From Monosporascus cannonballus (taxonomy: Eukaryota > Ascomycota > Sordariomycetes > Xylariales): a stretch of 64,000 nt of DNA. The notes under the pieces are model-generated. The model was given only the letters and a program-made list of their open reading frames with translations. It was not told where the DNA came from and did not search any database. Below, one piece after another: positions 24,300 through 36,016 of this stretch (its first letter is position 1; the number at the start of each line of letters is the position of its first letter). The translations under genes and the position numbers were made by a program. Location of the stretch: the NCBI GenBank assembly GCA_004154925.1, contig QJNS01000218.1, positions 1-64,000 of the forward strand, in the 5' to 3' direction.

Positions 24300-27200
24300 T
24301 TAATATACGTTTTATTATATATTTTTTTTGATAATATTAATAATAGTTAATTATTATTTAAATTCTGACTAAATAACGGGTCCCTTATTGTTAATTTTAA
24401 AAGGTTTACGTTAAATTTTGAATATATTCCTGACGTTACGTTTAATTTTACGATATTATATGGCGTAATTACGGTAATTTTGTATTTAATATATATTTAA
24501 AATAACTTTTTAAATAATTATAATATAATTACGTTTTTTAAATTTAATTATATTAAATTCTTTTTCAAATCGTAATAATTTTTTTAAAAATATTAATTAA
24601 TTATTTTATCCGGGCCTGAACTGATATTATAATACCTTATACGAATTCCGTACTTTTTTATAACCTTTTAACGAAATTAATAACTTTTTTCATTTTAAGG
24701 ATTAATTAAAAAGTTATTAATATTTTATTAATACGTTTTATATTATATCTGTAAATTAAAAAAAGGCTTATTTTTAACGAAAACTTTTTGCCGTTAAAAA
24801 TTAATTGTTCTACCGGTAAAAGTTCGACCTAATTATATTATACGTAATTTATAAAATAACGGAAATATACGAAATTTTTTTAATTAATTTTTTCCGTAAA
24901 TTTATCCGTTTGAAAATAAAAGGATATATTAAATTATTATTATATATTTATTAGGTTGCATAAATAAGTTCCGAATTTATTTATTTAATTACTTTTTTTA
25001 TCGGATATTAATTTTTTAAGAAAACCGTAATATTTCTGATAATAAATAATAAAGCGTTAAACGTATATTTTCGCGTTTCTATTAAATATTTGCTTTAAAA
25101 TAATCGTTTTCGTTAAGTGATTATAAAATATTATAAAAAAATAAAGGTTTTTCTTTTGCTTTACCGACAAATTGATTATATAATTTACTGAAAAATTTAA
25201 ATAAAATTAATTTAAAATAAATAAGGGCCGTAATAACTCTTTTTTTATTTTTTTTATATGTACGACTTATTATATACGTTATAATTACGGCAAAAGCGGC
25301 GTATATATTAAATTTATCCCGGCTAATAATAATTACGGATTAATATTATTAACGTAATATTTTTTCTTAAGTAGCCGGTAATATGAAAATCGTATACCTG
25401 TTAAATTAATAATATCTGGAATAGTTTCCAAATAAAGATTTAAATATGTTTTTTAAATTATAAAGAATTTTTAAAATCGAAAGAATATTTTGTTATAAAA
25501 ATCTTTATTACGTTTATAACTAGAAAAGAGTTACGTAACTTTTGGATTACGGCAGTATATATTATATTTAAGGTTTTATTTTTAATAACTTTTAAGTCTT
25601 ATATTTTTTAAAAATTCTTTTTGAAAAATATTTCCTTACCGGGGGATATAACCGGTCGTTTGTTATTTTTCGCCTTAAGTAAATTACGTTTATTAAGATT
25701 TCTTGGATCCGTATTAATTCGTTAAATAATTATTTTTTCTTAATTAACCGGATTATATGCTTTTTAAGCTTAATATTTTTTTGGCCATATAATATAATTT
25801 ATAACTTAGAAAATATAATATCTAATTAATTTATTAATTTAATAAGGCAATATTTAAATACGAAATTAAAGGCGGATAAAAAGCCGGTTTATCGAATTTA
25901 TTTTTTAATAAATTTGCAAATATTTATAAAGTATTAAAGGTTTGCGTAATTTGTTAAGATCGTAAAAAAGCTAGTTAATTTTTAAGCTTTTTTTATTCCG
26001 TTAACGTTTTAAAGATAATTAATAATTTTTATCGTATATTTTATAATTATATTTAACTGGCGATAGTATTTTTGAAAAATACATAATTAATCGTAAACGC
26101 TTTAATAAGTCGAATTAAGATAAATATTTTTAATTATTTAGCCGGAATAATTTGTTTTTATTATCGTTTTCTTTTTAAAATTTTAATACGTAAAAATAAA
26201 CGTTATAATAAATCTTTTTTTAAATCGATCGAAAACTTATTACTTTTCGTTTTTCTAACGAAAAAAGGTTCTTTTTTTAATTAATCGTAAAAGGGGAATT
26301 ATTATTTTATTAAAGTTTTTTATATAGATTCGGTAAAAATCAACGAATCCGATAAAGCTTTTAACTTTTTTTATGTTAATAAAAACCTTTTATTCCCGAA
26401 TAACGGTTATTTTTTGGGATTAATTTTTAAATTTACTCCTATTTCGATAATAAACTTTAGGCATTTTGTTTTCTGGATTATGAATTCGTATTTATCCGGG
26501 TCCAGTTTTAATCTTATTTCCGCCAAACGACGGAATACCAGCTTAACTTTAGCCATATAATCGGTTCGAAAGCCGGACGAATAAATTAATATATCGTTTA
26601 TATATACGGAACAAAAATTATTAAGGTAATATTTTAACGTAATATCAATATAATATTAAAAAATAACCGGTATACCGTTAAAGCCGAATAAGTATATTAA
26701 TTATTCGAAAAACTCGAAACGTATATAAAACGCAGTTTTTTATTCGTTTTTTTTAACGGATACTTAATCGGTAAAAAACCGTTTAAACGTCAAATTTTAT
26801 TAATTATCGGATTTATAATAAAGTTCGTAACGTTTTTTTATTAACGGAAAAAAATAACGGTTTCGTTTCGTAATCTTATTTAATTTCTTATAATTTATGC
26901 AAAACCTTAAACCCCCATTAAATTTCCTTATAAATAATACCGGGATATTTATAGGGAAATTATTAGCCCGAATTTAATTTTTATCGAACAAATTTATAAA
27001 TATTTTACATAAAATTAATAATTTTTCTTTTAATATCCCGTATAAAAGTTTTTATAAAATTATTTTCTTTTAACCCGAAATATTTGTTTTTAAGTTTTTT
27101 ATTATGTCGTTATTATTACGAAAAAATAATAATAATAAATTTTCGTTATTTACGAAACGGTTTTAAAATTTCCGTATTTCCTTAAAAAGATATTCCGTTA

Positions 27201-29150
27201 TATTTTTAGAAATTAATTGCGGTTTTACCTTTAAGGCTTTGTTAATATTTTCCATAAAGATTACGAATAATTATATCCTATTTTTCCTGTAGCGGTTTTA
27301 CCGTATTATTACTGCGAAAATTATAGCCGTTATTAAGCGGGCTTTTTTATACTTTTATAATCGCCTTTTTAAATAATTCTTAAGCTCCTTATCGAATTAT
27401 CTTTTTCCGCGTAATACAAGCGTAGTAACGTCGTTTGCAAAACGGATAAAGCGTTATTTTGTTTTGTATATAACATTATTATATTTTATTTAAGGTTTTT
27501 TTTAGGATAAAAAGGTAAAATAAAATTTTAATTACGTACCTCCAGATTCGTTTTAGGCGGCCGTCCAAATTTACGTTAACGTAAGTAATTTTTCGGATTA
27601 TAATTATTATAAGTTCGTTACTTTTCGCTAATTTTAACCCACGGAATATAATAAATATATGTTATAACTTTAAACGGCGCATTAGCCGTTAATTAAATGC
27701 GGAATAATATATATATTTATTATTAATTAAGATATTTATATGTATAATATTATCAATTAAGGCATTTAATATAAAAATGGTATTATTTAATTTATTATTA
27801 ACTTTTTATAATTTTTCCTTTATTACGTCCCTTTTTTGCCAGCAACTTTTAATAAAAGTTACTTTTTTAAATTTTCGTTATCCGAATCGTTATTTCCATT
27901 AACGGCATTCCGCAAATTCGCTGTCGTAACTTCCGTTTTAACCGGATAAAGCCGTTTTGCGGATTTGTATTTAAGATATTCCCAATTCGAATAATTTGTG
28001 GCGGCATAACGGAAATATTATTTTTTTTATTTCCGAATTTTTATTTCGTTATCAAAAAGTTATTTCGTATAGGCCCGGTTATCCAAACCTTATTTCGAAT
28101 TATCCCCGGATCGGTTTTTTCGATTATTCATTTATTAATTTATAAATTTGAAAATTAAAGTAATTAATTATATAACGTCCGTTATAAGCATATTCCCTTA
28201 AATATTTATTATTTAAGCCGGTTTATTAATTTGGCCGATATATTATTATTAATTAATTCTTTCGTTTTTTTATCGGAATATTAGGTTATTGTTTTTAAGT
28301 TTATATAATAATCGGGTAATACTTTTAAACGATTAATTATTTTTTTATTTTACGTACCTAATAATTATAATTATTATAAAATATACTTTTTGTAATTAAT
28401 ACGTTATATAATTACGTATTAATACCGGTATTTAAGAAAATTACTTTAATTATTAACCTGCCTTATATATTATAATTATCTTTTAACGGATTATATTATT
28501 TGTTTATTTTCGAATTACTTTTTTATATAAAGAAAAAAAATTATTAACGTTAAAATCCTTTTATAATTATTTTATTTCGAATTAATAATTAAATCGTAAT
28601 TGTTTTTCGGTAAGTATAAATATTATAATACCTAAATAAATTATTATAAAGGAGCCGGAAACAAACCGGTTTTCCTTTACTTTCGTACGGAATATGGCAA
28701 AAAACGAACAGAACGCTTTTTATTTTCCATTTTACGAAAGTTATTTTATAGGCTTACGATTCGCTTTTACGAACGCGTTATTAAGCGGCGGGCCTACCGT
28801 AGGTTTTTGGCAAAAAGGGTCCTGTTTTATAAAGGCTTTTTTTTCCGTTTTCGTAAAAAAATATTTTTTTATTTCCGTTATCCGGTTAAACAGGTTATTT
28901 ATTATTGCGTTACCGCTAAAGATTAACTTAATAGATTTTTTCTGCTATATATTAAATTTTTGAAGCATATTTACGAACGATTAATGCTATAAATTTTTCT
29001 TAATAATTCCAGACGAGGTTAACGCCGTACGCTTACTTATAGTTTTGTTAGTTATATTATTTTATAATTATTTCGCTATAAGATTTTTTAGCTTATTATC
29101 CGTTACCAGGGTATTTTTAAAAAAAAACGTTTCGTTTTTATTTAATTTTC
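24300..29150 (-). pseudogene. D gag-pol relic
   Basis: On the minus strand the RT box at 26,593-26,604 reads Y-I-N-D within CSVYINDILIYSSG, a degraded Y-L-D-D. About 26,440-26,520 reads LDPDKYEFIIQKTKCLKFII, the RT segment that follows. Integrase should be on the left (24.3-25.7 kb) and gag on the right (28.3-29.1 kb) by position. The plus-strand frame 28694-28963 is antisense to this and is not a gene. Stops throughout. Confidence 0.7.
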
Positions 29151-29183
29151 TAAAAGTTATAATAAATTATAACCTTAAATATA

Positions 29184-29373
29184 TATAACGGGCATAATAC
29201 GTAAGTTAAACGAAAATACGGTTTAATAAAGGTTTATATTTAAGATAAGGAGGAAAAGGGAAAAACAGTTAGCTACCAGCAAGGTGGCTGCTCCTTATAT
29301 ACATATGGGTGAGCTCGGGCTAAGGAGCTCGCTCCGTAAGCCCGAGCTGCCCTATAGGCTTTAGCCTATAACA
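29184..29373 (-). repeat. D 5' LTR
   Basis: It runs from tataacgggcataatacg to ttagcctataaca on the plus strand, and carries the same gagctcgggc / cccgagctgc inverted repeat as the 3' LTR. Confidence 0.9.
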
Positions 29374-29378
29374 TCTTA

Positions 29379-30555
29379 AATTTTAATAAAACCGGGGTTT
29401 TTTAAAGTTTTTTAAAGTATAATTATAGCGTTTTCGAAAATATTAATAATATAATTATTAACGGTTATTAATTTAATTTATAACGTAAATTAATAAACGG
29501 CGCAAAAAAAACGCGAAAATAATGCGAAAAATATTATATAATAAAATTTATTTTTTTTATATTTAATATATTTTTTATTACGTAAGGCGAAAAACCCTCG
29601 AAAACCGGCAGCTTAATTTATATATAACTAACATGTAAACCAAAAACTAAGGGCGTAAATTTATTTCGGAATAAATAACGTACAAAAATTTAAAACGTAA
29701 ATGTAAAATTTCTGTATTCGCTTTTTTTTTTAAATATAAATAACCGTTAAATTAAGATTAATAACAAAAACACAATATGAAAAACATACAAAAGAAGTAA
29801 ATTTATTAAATTTTTAATAATTATAATTACAATAATCTTACAAAACATATTAACGGTTTAATAAAGTTCGGGAATATCCGCAAAATATACGGAAATAATA
29901 TTAATAAAAATATATTAATAAAAATAAAAAGACTTATTCCGGGATATTTATAAATATAATTAACGTAAATTTAATAACGGGCCATTTTTTATTTATAATA
30001 ATAAGTACTTTAAAAATAACGAATAAATAATATATTAATAAATTGTATATTTTATTAATTTAAATAAAATATATCCGGGTTTTTGGTAAAATAAATTATA
30101 TAAATAAAACAAGGTATATCGTAAATACGAGTAAAATATTTATTTAAAATAATGCAAACACGTAACGTACGAAAATTTTTAACGGATTCCAATTTATTAA
30201 AAAGGCCCGAAAAAGTAAAAACGTTTTTTTACAAAATATTTTCATAATATTATAACGTATTAGTTAATTTTTAAGTTATTACAAAATAATATATAAAAAC
30301 GTTATAATAAATAATAATAAAAATTAATTTACTGAATTAAATTATTATTATTAAAATATTAAAATAAATACAAACGTCAATATATTTTCATATATAAACT
30401 TATTTAATTTATAACTAATATATAATTAATTATTCACATTAAATTTAAGTCGAAAATTAATAAATTTTCGAATTGCCAATTTATTAAATTTTAAAAATTA
30501 TCGAAATTATTAATTTTGTAATAAGTTAACTTTTTAGAAGAAAAGTGAAAAGTAA
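29379..30555 (+). other. C 3' region, no recognisable domain
   Basis: AT-rich sequence between the end of D and the 3' LTR of C. By position it belongs to C (end of pol or 3' untranslated). No frame longer than about 60 codons and no domain could be read. Nothing else is seen in it. Confidence 0.5.
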
Positions 30556-30743
30556 TATAATAAGGCTGTATAGAGCCTTATTATAGAGCACCGGATAAAC
30601 GCCGGTACCAAGCAGCATTAACGCAGCGCTTTATATGCGAACATACATAGCTGTATTTTTATTTTCTCTTTTTTTTATCTTTAGCTAGAAAATAAACTTT
30701 TATTGGCAACTGATTGCAAACCGCTCAGGTGAAGCCTTTTATA
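30556..30743 (+). repeat. C 3' LTR
   Basis: It starts tataataaggctg, the RIP-altered form of tgtgatagggctg, and shares gcagcatta.cgcagcgcttt with 11455-11636. After it, the sequence of A resumes (ttaataattcgggcggt), matching copy B after 45,019. Confidence 0.8.
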
Positions 30744-30748
30744 TAAGA

Positions 30749-31118
30749 TTAATAATTCGGGCGGTATTCTTATTTTTATCGCTAAGAAAGTTTCAGATTG
30801 GCTAGCTATACTCCGCGACATTATTGTTCCGCGTTTTCCTTCTACCATTATTCGATGTCCTAATACGTAAGTTGCTATTGATTATTCTCTGCCTAACGGT
30901 CCGTACGGATAAGTAAAGGTATTAATATGTTAAGAAAAATAGTAAAATACGGAGTAAAAAGCAGAAAAAACAACCCAGCAAATAGTTCATAATATAAGTA
31001 ATAAATAAATAACTATTAATGCCTGCCCTTTTCTAATTATTCGAGGGCGAAGCCCCCCTATATATACACAAACTGGAGCCATACTGGTGGGTCGCTGGGC
31101 CCCGGAAAGGGGGCCGCA
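30749..31118 (-). repeat. A terminal repeat (putative 5' LTR), copy 1
   Basis: About 370 bp match 45019-45388 from attcgg.cggt to gggggccgca, including a GC-rich end with tatatatacacaaactggag. Because the two copies are followed by unrelated sequence, the shared end is the real terminus of the A/B family. A TATATATA box about 60 bp inside fits an LTR U3, but no matching 3' LTR was found. The open frame at 31087-31278 spans the junction with R4 and is not a gene. Confidence 0.65.
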
Positions 31119-31119
31119 C

Positions 31120-31710
31120 TGTTATGATCTAACCCAGAAAGGGTTTCGGAAACGGTCATCTGGTGACCAAGACAGAACCCAAGTGGGTCGAAACCTGTCA
31201 GCTAGCTGGGGGATGCGGAGCGCTCCCCAGATACGGAAAGGTCCCATACTGATCGGCTTATATATGTTCCGTGGCTAAACTATTTAAAGTTGTACGCGTA
31301 CGATAGCACGTATAACTTAGCGGAATACAACAACACAACTGATATCCCCTATATCTAACAAAATTACGTAACATGGATCTGGAAGGATCTAAGTGATCCA
31401 ACGAGATCTATATAATTATCCGATATGGGTCCGAAATGATCTAAGGGATTTAACGAAATTCATGCAATTATCTGATTTAGATTCGGAATAATCCAAAAGA
31501 TTTAACGGGATTTATAAAAGAATATATATGCTTATTATTTCCATAATTTAAAAAATTTTAGTTTGTAATAACAATGTATTATGCAAAATATCCTTGGTAT
31601 TACGAAATATAATACGTTATTATATTTATTATTTAATATTTTACAATATATTTTAATATAAATTAGTATAACTATGATTTAATACTTGTTTAAATTATTT
31701 AGCCGTTATG
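31120..31710 (+). repeat. R4 5' LTR with 52-bp tandem repeats
   Basis: It starts TGTTATGATCTAAC, the same pattern as R1 (TGTTACGACCTGAC) and R3 (TGTTACGATCTAAC on the minus strand), and ends agccgttatg. Three units of 52 bp begin at 31373, 31425 and 31477 (ggatctaagtgatccaacg and variants), with RIP-type decay increasing from left to right. Bases 31120-31300 have near-normal GC. Confidence 0.8.
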
Positions 31711-31745
31711 CGTTATAAATTTTTATTTAATAATACTGTTAAACT

Positions 31746-33120
31746 TTAAGCAATATCGCCGATATTATATTTACTAGGAAAGAGCTCGAACAATCTATTT
31801 ATCAAATTTTTAATTACCCGGATATCGGAATAAAATCCGAGAAAGAAAAAAAATAACTTTATTTTTTTCGCGAAAAAGGTTTCCGATATTTGGATACTAT
31901 AAACGAACGTATTTTTCAGCTTAAGAAAGATAATAATAACCTTATAACGTTCCTTAAAGCCGCCTATAAAAAGTTTAAAGAAAAAACACTTCCGAAACCG
32001 AAAATCCATTTCGAATAAACGAAGTTATTCAGCTAAACCTTATTAAGCAATTAAAGGAGGTCTTTAAACATTTTAAGTCAGAATTCTTTAACGGAATCTC
32101 CACCAAATTATAATTAGTTTTAACTTAATACTAAATATATTTCGGGTATTTTTCTATTGGATTAATTACGTTTATTATATAAATTAAATTTACAATTAAC
32201 CGATTTACCGGAGATACTGTTACTTAATTTAAACCCGTTATAAAAGATTTGTTATTTTATTAATCGAAAAACAAATCCCGAAAATAATACGAATATAAAA
32301 CGATTACAAGTAATTCAAATAAGTATTAACAAAAACTTTTAAAATAATAAATAAAGAAAATAAAAACCGAAATATAGATTAAATAATTACGATAAAAAGG
32401 ATTAATATCTAATTACGACAATACGTTCGTTTACTTAGCCTTTGCATTAAATTAAATATAAAAAATATCAATAATTAAATTTTTTTAATAACTTAAAAAA
32501 AGAAATAGAATTTTATTTTAATTTAATCGGCCTAATTATTTATTAAATTATATCGCGATAACGGTTAAGATCGACGATCGACAATACGCCTAGCGTATTA
32601 GAGGTATTAAAGGAAAAAATAATAACAAATGCCGATATACGGCTACTAACGTTTTTCGACGCGATAACATTTTTTATAGTACAGAACCAGGACTTATACA
32701 ATTAAAAGTTACTTATAGAAAAAGCTGGAGCTAAACTAAATGTTTCAATTGTAATAAAATAGGATATAAAGTAGCATAATACAAGGCATCTAAAAAACCT
32801 CGTTAAGATAATTAAAAATCCGTACCTAAAAAATAATCCAGAGAAAATCAAAAAAAAACCCGAAAATAAATATATTAATATATTTCGGCTTAAGTACGTA
32901 CCAGGCACTTTATAGCGAAAAATTTAATAGGGAATACGAAAAGCCAAGAAGCTGATTTAATAAATATTACGAATATAATAAGAAATAATATAAGGATAAT
33001 TACGCCAATGAAAAGGGGGGAGGAGAAATCGAAAAAGAATAATCGATAATTCGTAATAACCCTTATAAGTAAAGGTATCGTAAAATAAAATTCTAATATA
33101 ACGTAAAATAAAATAAAGTA
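31746..33120 (+). pseudogene. R4 gag relic with RIP-mutated zinc knuckle
   Basis: The leader (aatactgttaaactttaagc) matches R1 and the reverse strand of R2. At 32,741-32,782 the plus strand reads C-F-N-C-N-K-I-G-Y-K-V-A-stop-Y. This is a Gag zinc knuckle in which the His became Tyr, the last Cys became Tyr and a Gln became a stop. The two first Cys remain. The minus-strand frames at 31746-32009 and 32702-32908 are antisense shadows. Confidence 0.7.
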
Positions 33121-33200
33121 TTCTCTTAAATAACTAATTATTTTAATATAAGTTATTTTTAGCCTACTCTTTTTAAATTATATTCTTTTATTTCTTTTTC

Positions 33201-33202
<2 letters not shown>

Positions 33203-33233
<31 letters not shown>

Positions 33234-33262
33234 GGTAAAAATAATAATAATAATAATAATAA
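33203..33262. repeat. Mirror microsatellite hairpin (ATT)n-loop-(AAT)n
   Basis: About ten ATT units (33203-33232) are followed by tatggtaaaa and then about seven AAT units to 33262. The two halves are complementary and can form a long A-T hairpin with a short GC-containing loop. Confidence 0.9.
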
Positions 33263-33732
33263 GCTTTTCCGTACCGTACTATGTTGCTATTATTTCGACG
33301 CTATATATCGATAATCGTTCGGCCTTACGCTCGTTTATATAAACGACGAATATAAATTATTTTGTATTTTTTTTACTTAAAAACAACCGTTCCGATATAA
33401 TAAACAAATATTAAATATAATAATTAATGCGGTTTTTTAACGGTTTCGAATAAATACAGTTATTATAAGGCCTAAAATAAGCTTTATATTATTATATAAT
33501 AACTTATATAGTACGTTACCTTTTATTATTTACGCTATTATTTACTTTTTATAATAATGTATTAATATTTTAAAAGTTTACGTTATTAATTGTATTATAA
33601 TAATAATTCTTTAATTTTTATTTTTTATAATATTATAATTATAATTCGATTATAAAGTTATCATTAATTAAATACAATAAATTTTTAAAACGGCTTAAAT
33701 AACCGTAAAAAAAGCGCTATTAAACAAAAAAG

Positions 33733-33932
33733 CCGCCGCTATTATACCTGTTATCAAAAAGGCGAAGGCCGACGGCGTTATTATAGCGGAACGGTAGAAA
33801 AATAAGCGTCTCGTTATCGAATGCTTAGCCGCCACCGCCGAAAAAAACGCTAAAGCAATTAACGATACGACCAACTACCTTGCCGAACTCGTGGCTATAC
33901 AACAACGTACCGCTAACGCCCTTAAAAATATC
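33733..33932 (+). pseudogene. Unidentified coding relic (Lys/Ala-rich, helical)
   Basis: A 66-codon plus-strand frame with one internal TAG (probably from CAG) reads IKKAKADGVIIAER, stop, then KNKRLVIECLAATAEKNAKA and NYLAELVAIQQRTANAL. Codon use and composition are clearly coding-like and less AT-rich than the surroundings. The pattern suggests a coiled C-terminal tail. I do not recognise the family; a transposase or gag tail is possible. It lies just left of the region shared by A and B. Confidence 0.4.
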
Positions 33933-35818
33933 TAAAAAAGGCCAATTACTTTTTAGAAGTTTTATTATAAGGTCGTATATATTCTTATATTTAACTATTA
34001 ATAATACCGTAACCGCTAACCTGCTACCATTTAAAACACCAATACCTTATAAGCGTCTTTTTACATAGGTTCGATTCCCTCGATTAAAAACGAAAAGGAT
34101 AAAAGTTTGGAAAAATAATAAAAAGGTTGTTATTAAGTCGTTATATAATTTCGTTATTTTTGTAAGTTTTGTTTTAAAGTTTTTAAATACTCGCCCGGTA
34201 TAATACCGGACTTTCGTTAATAATTAGCAATTTATAATGTAAATAAATAAAATTATTATTTTTATTTTATTTTATCTTTAAATTCTTTTTGTTTTTTTTT
34301 TCGTATTCCCGTTTTATCCCCTTACTTACGTTTTTCGACGGCTTTTACGAATTACTTTCTTTATTATACCTTTGCCATTATATTAAGTATTATTTATTAC
34401 GGACGTACCCTTTATAACGAATATTTTTTTAACCTTAATATATTGTTTTTTCTTTCGGTTTTACTTTTTATTTAACTAGTACCTTATTATCCTTAAAATA
34501 AAATAATTCTCGTAAACTTATTAATAATATATTATAAATTTTGTATCCTTTTAGAAATTTCAACCTATAAGCCAAAATATACTGGCCTATTACTTTCTTT
34601 ATTTAGAAAATCCTTAAATACTTATTTGTAAATTTTCTACAAAATTACAACTAATTAATATTTTATGCCGAAAAAAATTTATTATTTTATTTTAAACGAT
34701 TGTTATATACGTCCCCGGTTATATTATTTAGCATATTGCTAATTATTTGTTTTTAAAAGCAAATTAGTTTCTTTTTATCCGATTACAATTTTTCAGTTTT
34801 TTTTAACGCTTTTATTATATTAACATTTATGAATTCTTATACAACATTAACGGATTCCTATAGTTAATAAACATACAATATATAAGTTAAGGTTTGCCCC
34901 TAGGCCGAATATACCAATATATTATATATTTATTTCGTTGACGAAAGCTTTTTTATCTAATTATTTTATTTATAATTACAAAAAATTCGCAAATAATATT
35001 TTAAGCTTTAATTTTATTTTTTCGTTTAGGCGTCTATTTATAGGTAAAAACCTATATTTAATTATTCTTATACTACTAGTTCATAATATAACATTACTTA
35101 AAAACTGCTAATAAATAAAAAGTTTTTATTTGATATAATAGCGTCAAATAAGCTAAAACGGGAAAAAACGTAAATAAAAAAAGTCCGTTAAAACGTTGGC
35201 AGTAAGGTTTCTAATTATTAAAATATAAAAAACATATTTAATAAATCTATCCATTATTATTAACACGTTATCGCGTTATTTTTCCGTCCAAAATTAAAAA
35301 TCCGATAAATCGATAACAAAATCTATCGAAACTTCTTGGAAAGAAATCGTAAATATTAATTAAAAAAACCTAATTCGTTATAAAGTAAATAATACTTAGC
35401 TTTTATTTACTGACAAACTGTCTATGTTACTATATATTTCTTTACGTTTTGCTTCATATTTTTCTGAAAATAACTGGCATTTAACCGTTTAACGGTTTTA
35501 GAAACCGCTTAGCACCCGGCCGTTAAGCTATTATAAATATTCCGTATCAGCTTTTGTTTGTAACGGGTAATTTTCGGATATATAAATCCGTTTTTTAAAT
35601 TGTAATAAAAAACTTTTATCTATTTGCCAAATATATTCTATAACGGTCCGTTTATAACGATATTACTTTTATATTAACGATTTTATATAATTATTTTCTT
35701 ATTAAATTATTTATATAAATTTTACGATAAATCTTTTCAGCTCAATTTAATCCTTTAATATAATTAGTATTAAAACGTATTCTGGCTTTTAAACTGTTAT
35801 TAGGTAACCGTTTACCCG

Positions 35819-36016
35819 TTAACAACTGGGAATTTCCACTGCTTTAATATTTATGGCCAAAAGCCTTGCGAATATTATTTTGAATTTTCCTAGAAAAAAA
35901 GGTAAAACTTGTTTATTTACTTTTTGTTTCGCAGATATATTCTTTCGATCCGGACGTCTTAACAACTTATTTACTGGATTTTGTCGACCTTTTGTATAAT
36001 GGATTTCGAAATTCAA
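35819..36016 (-). pseudogene. B: RNase H C-terminal fragment
   Basis: A 65-codon minus-strand frame reads NFEIHYTKGRQNPVNKLLRR and continues PDRK. This is the end of the RNase H domain of Ty3/gypsy pol, where D-F-x-I-x-Y-x-x-G-x-x-N-P-x-D-x-L-S-R-R-P is usual. It is the best preserved part of B's pol. The equivalent in A (1540-1620) is more damaged. RT lies to the right, at 36.4-37.1 kb and 44.7-44.9 kb. Confidence 0.75.

Larger units (their letters stand above)
23848..29373 (-). mobile_element. D: Ty3/gypsy element with 190-bp LTRs
   Basis: The LTRs 23848-24037 and 29184-29373 are both 190 bp. The flanking 5-mers are tatta (23843-23847) and tctta (29374-29378), one mismatch apart, so the TSD is imperfect. 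Internal reading is on the minus strand. The element is 5,526 bp and sits in the 3' part of C. The LTR family differs from all others in the window. Confidence 0.85.
11455..30743 (+). mobile_element. C: Ty3/gypsy element split by R2 and D
   Basis: Short LTRs at 11455-11636 and 30556-30743 flank a plus-strand element whose own sequence is about 6.9 kb once R2 (with its TSD) and D are removed. The flanks are caagg (11450-11454) and taaga (30744-30748), equal apart from RIP-type transitions. Copy B holds the empty site (taagg, 45015-45019). The RT reading frame begins at 13,826, stops at the R2 insertion and resumes at 20,840 in register, which proves the nesting. It belongs to a different gypsy lineage from R1-R4, judged by LTR sequence. 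Confidence 0.85.
362..31118 (-). mobile_element. Element A: old RIP-mutated Ty3/gypsy element, split by nested insertions
   Basis: A is assembled from three pieces: 362-2863, 9622-11454 and 30744-31118. R1 (2864-9621) and C (11455-30743) interrupt it. The pieces align in order with the second copy B (about 33,960-37,140 and 44,690-45,388), which carries the uninterrupted sequence at both junctions. The minus strand shows RT-like and RNase H-like readings. All frames are full of stops and composition is strongly AT. Its right terminus is shared by both copies (31,118 and 45,388). The left LTR is not recognisable. Extent and orientation are well supported; exact ends are less so. Confidence 0.7.
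31120..33130 (+). mobile_element. R4: truncated Ty3/gypsy element (5' LTR and gag only)
   Basis: A long LTR of the R1 clade (31120-31710) is followed by leader and gag similar to those of R1 and R2. The similarity stops near 33,130 with no RT, integrase or 3' LTR, so the rest was deleted. Its first base lies one base from the terminus of A (31,118). Whether it inserted there or the junction arose by recombination cannot be told, because its right TSD is missing. Confidence 0.75.

Noticed and set aside
11455..30743. CRISPR-like array or tandem gene array in the AT-rich block
   Set aside because: Repeated segments are LTR pairs with TSDs; no regularly spaced repeats with unique spacers were seen.
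31087..31278. 63-codon plus-strand frame at the A/R4 junction
   Set aside because: It spans two repeats (A terminus and R4 LTR) and is not conserved in the other copy at 45.3 kb.
34060..34095. GGTTCGATTCC, a tRNA B-box-like motif, suggesting a tRNA or SINE
   Set aside because: The T-stem does not pair and no acceptor, D or anticodon arms can be built around it. Element A lacks the motif at the same place.
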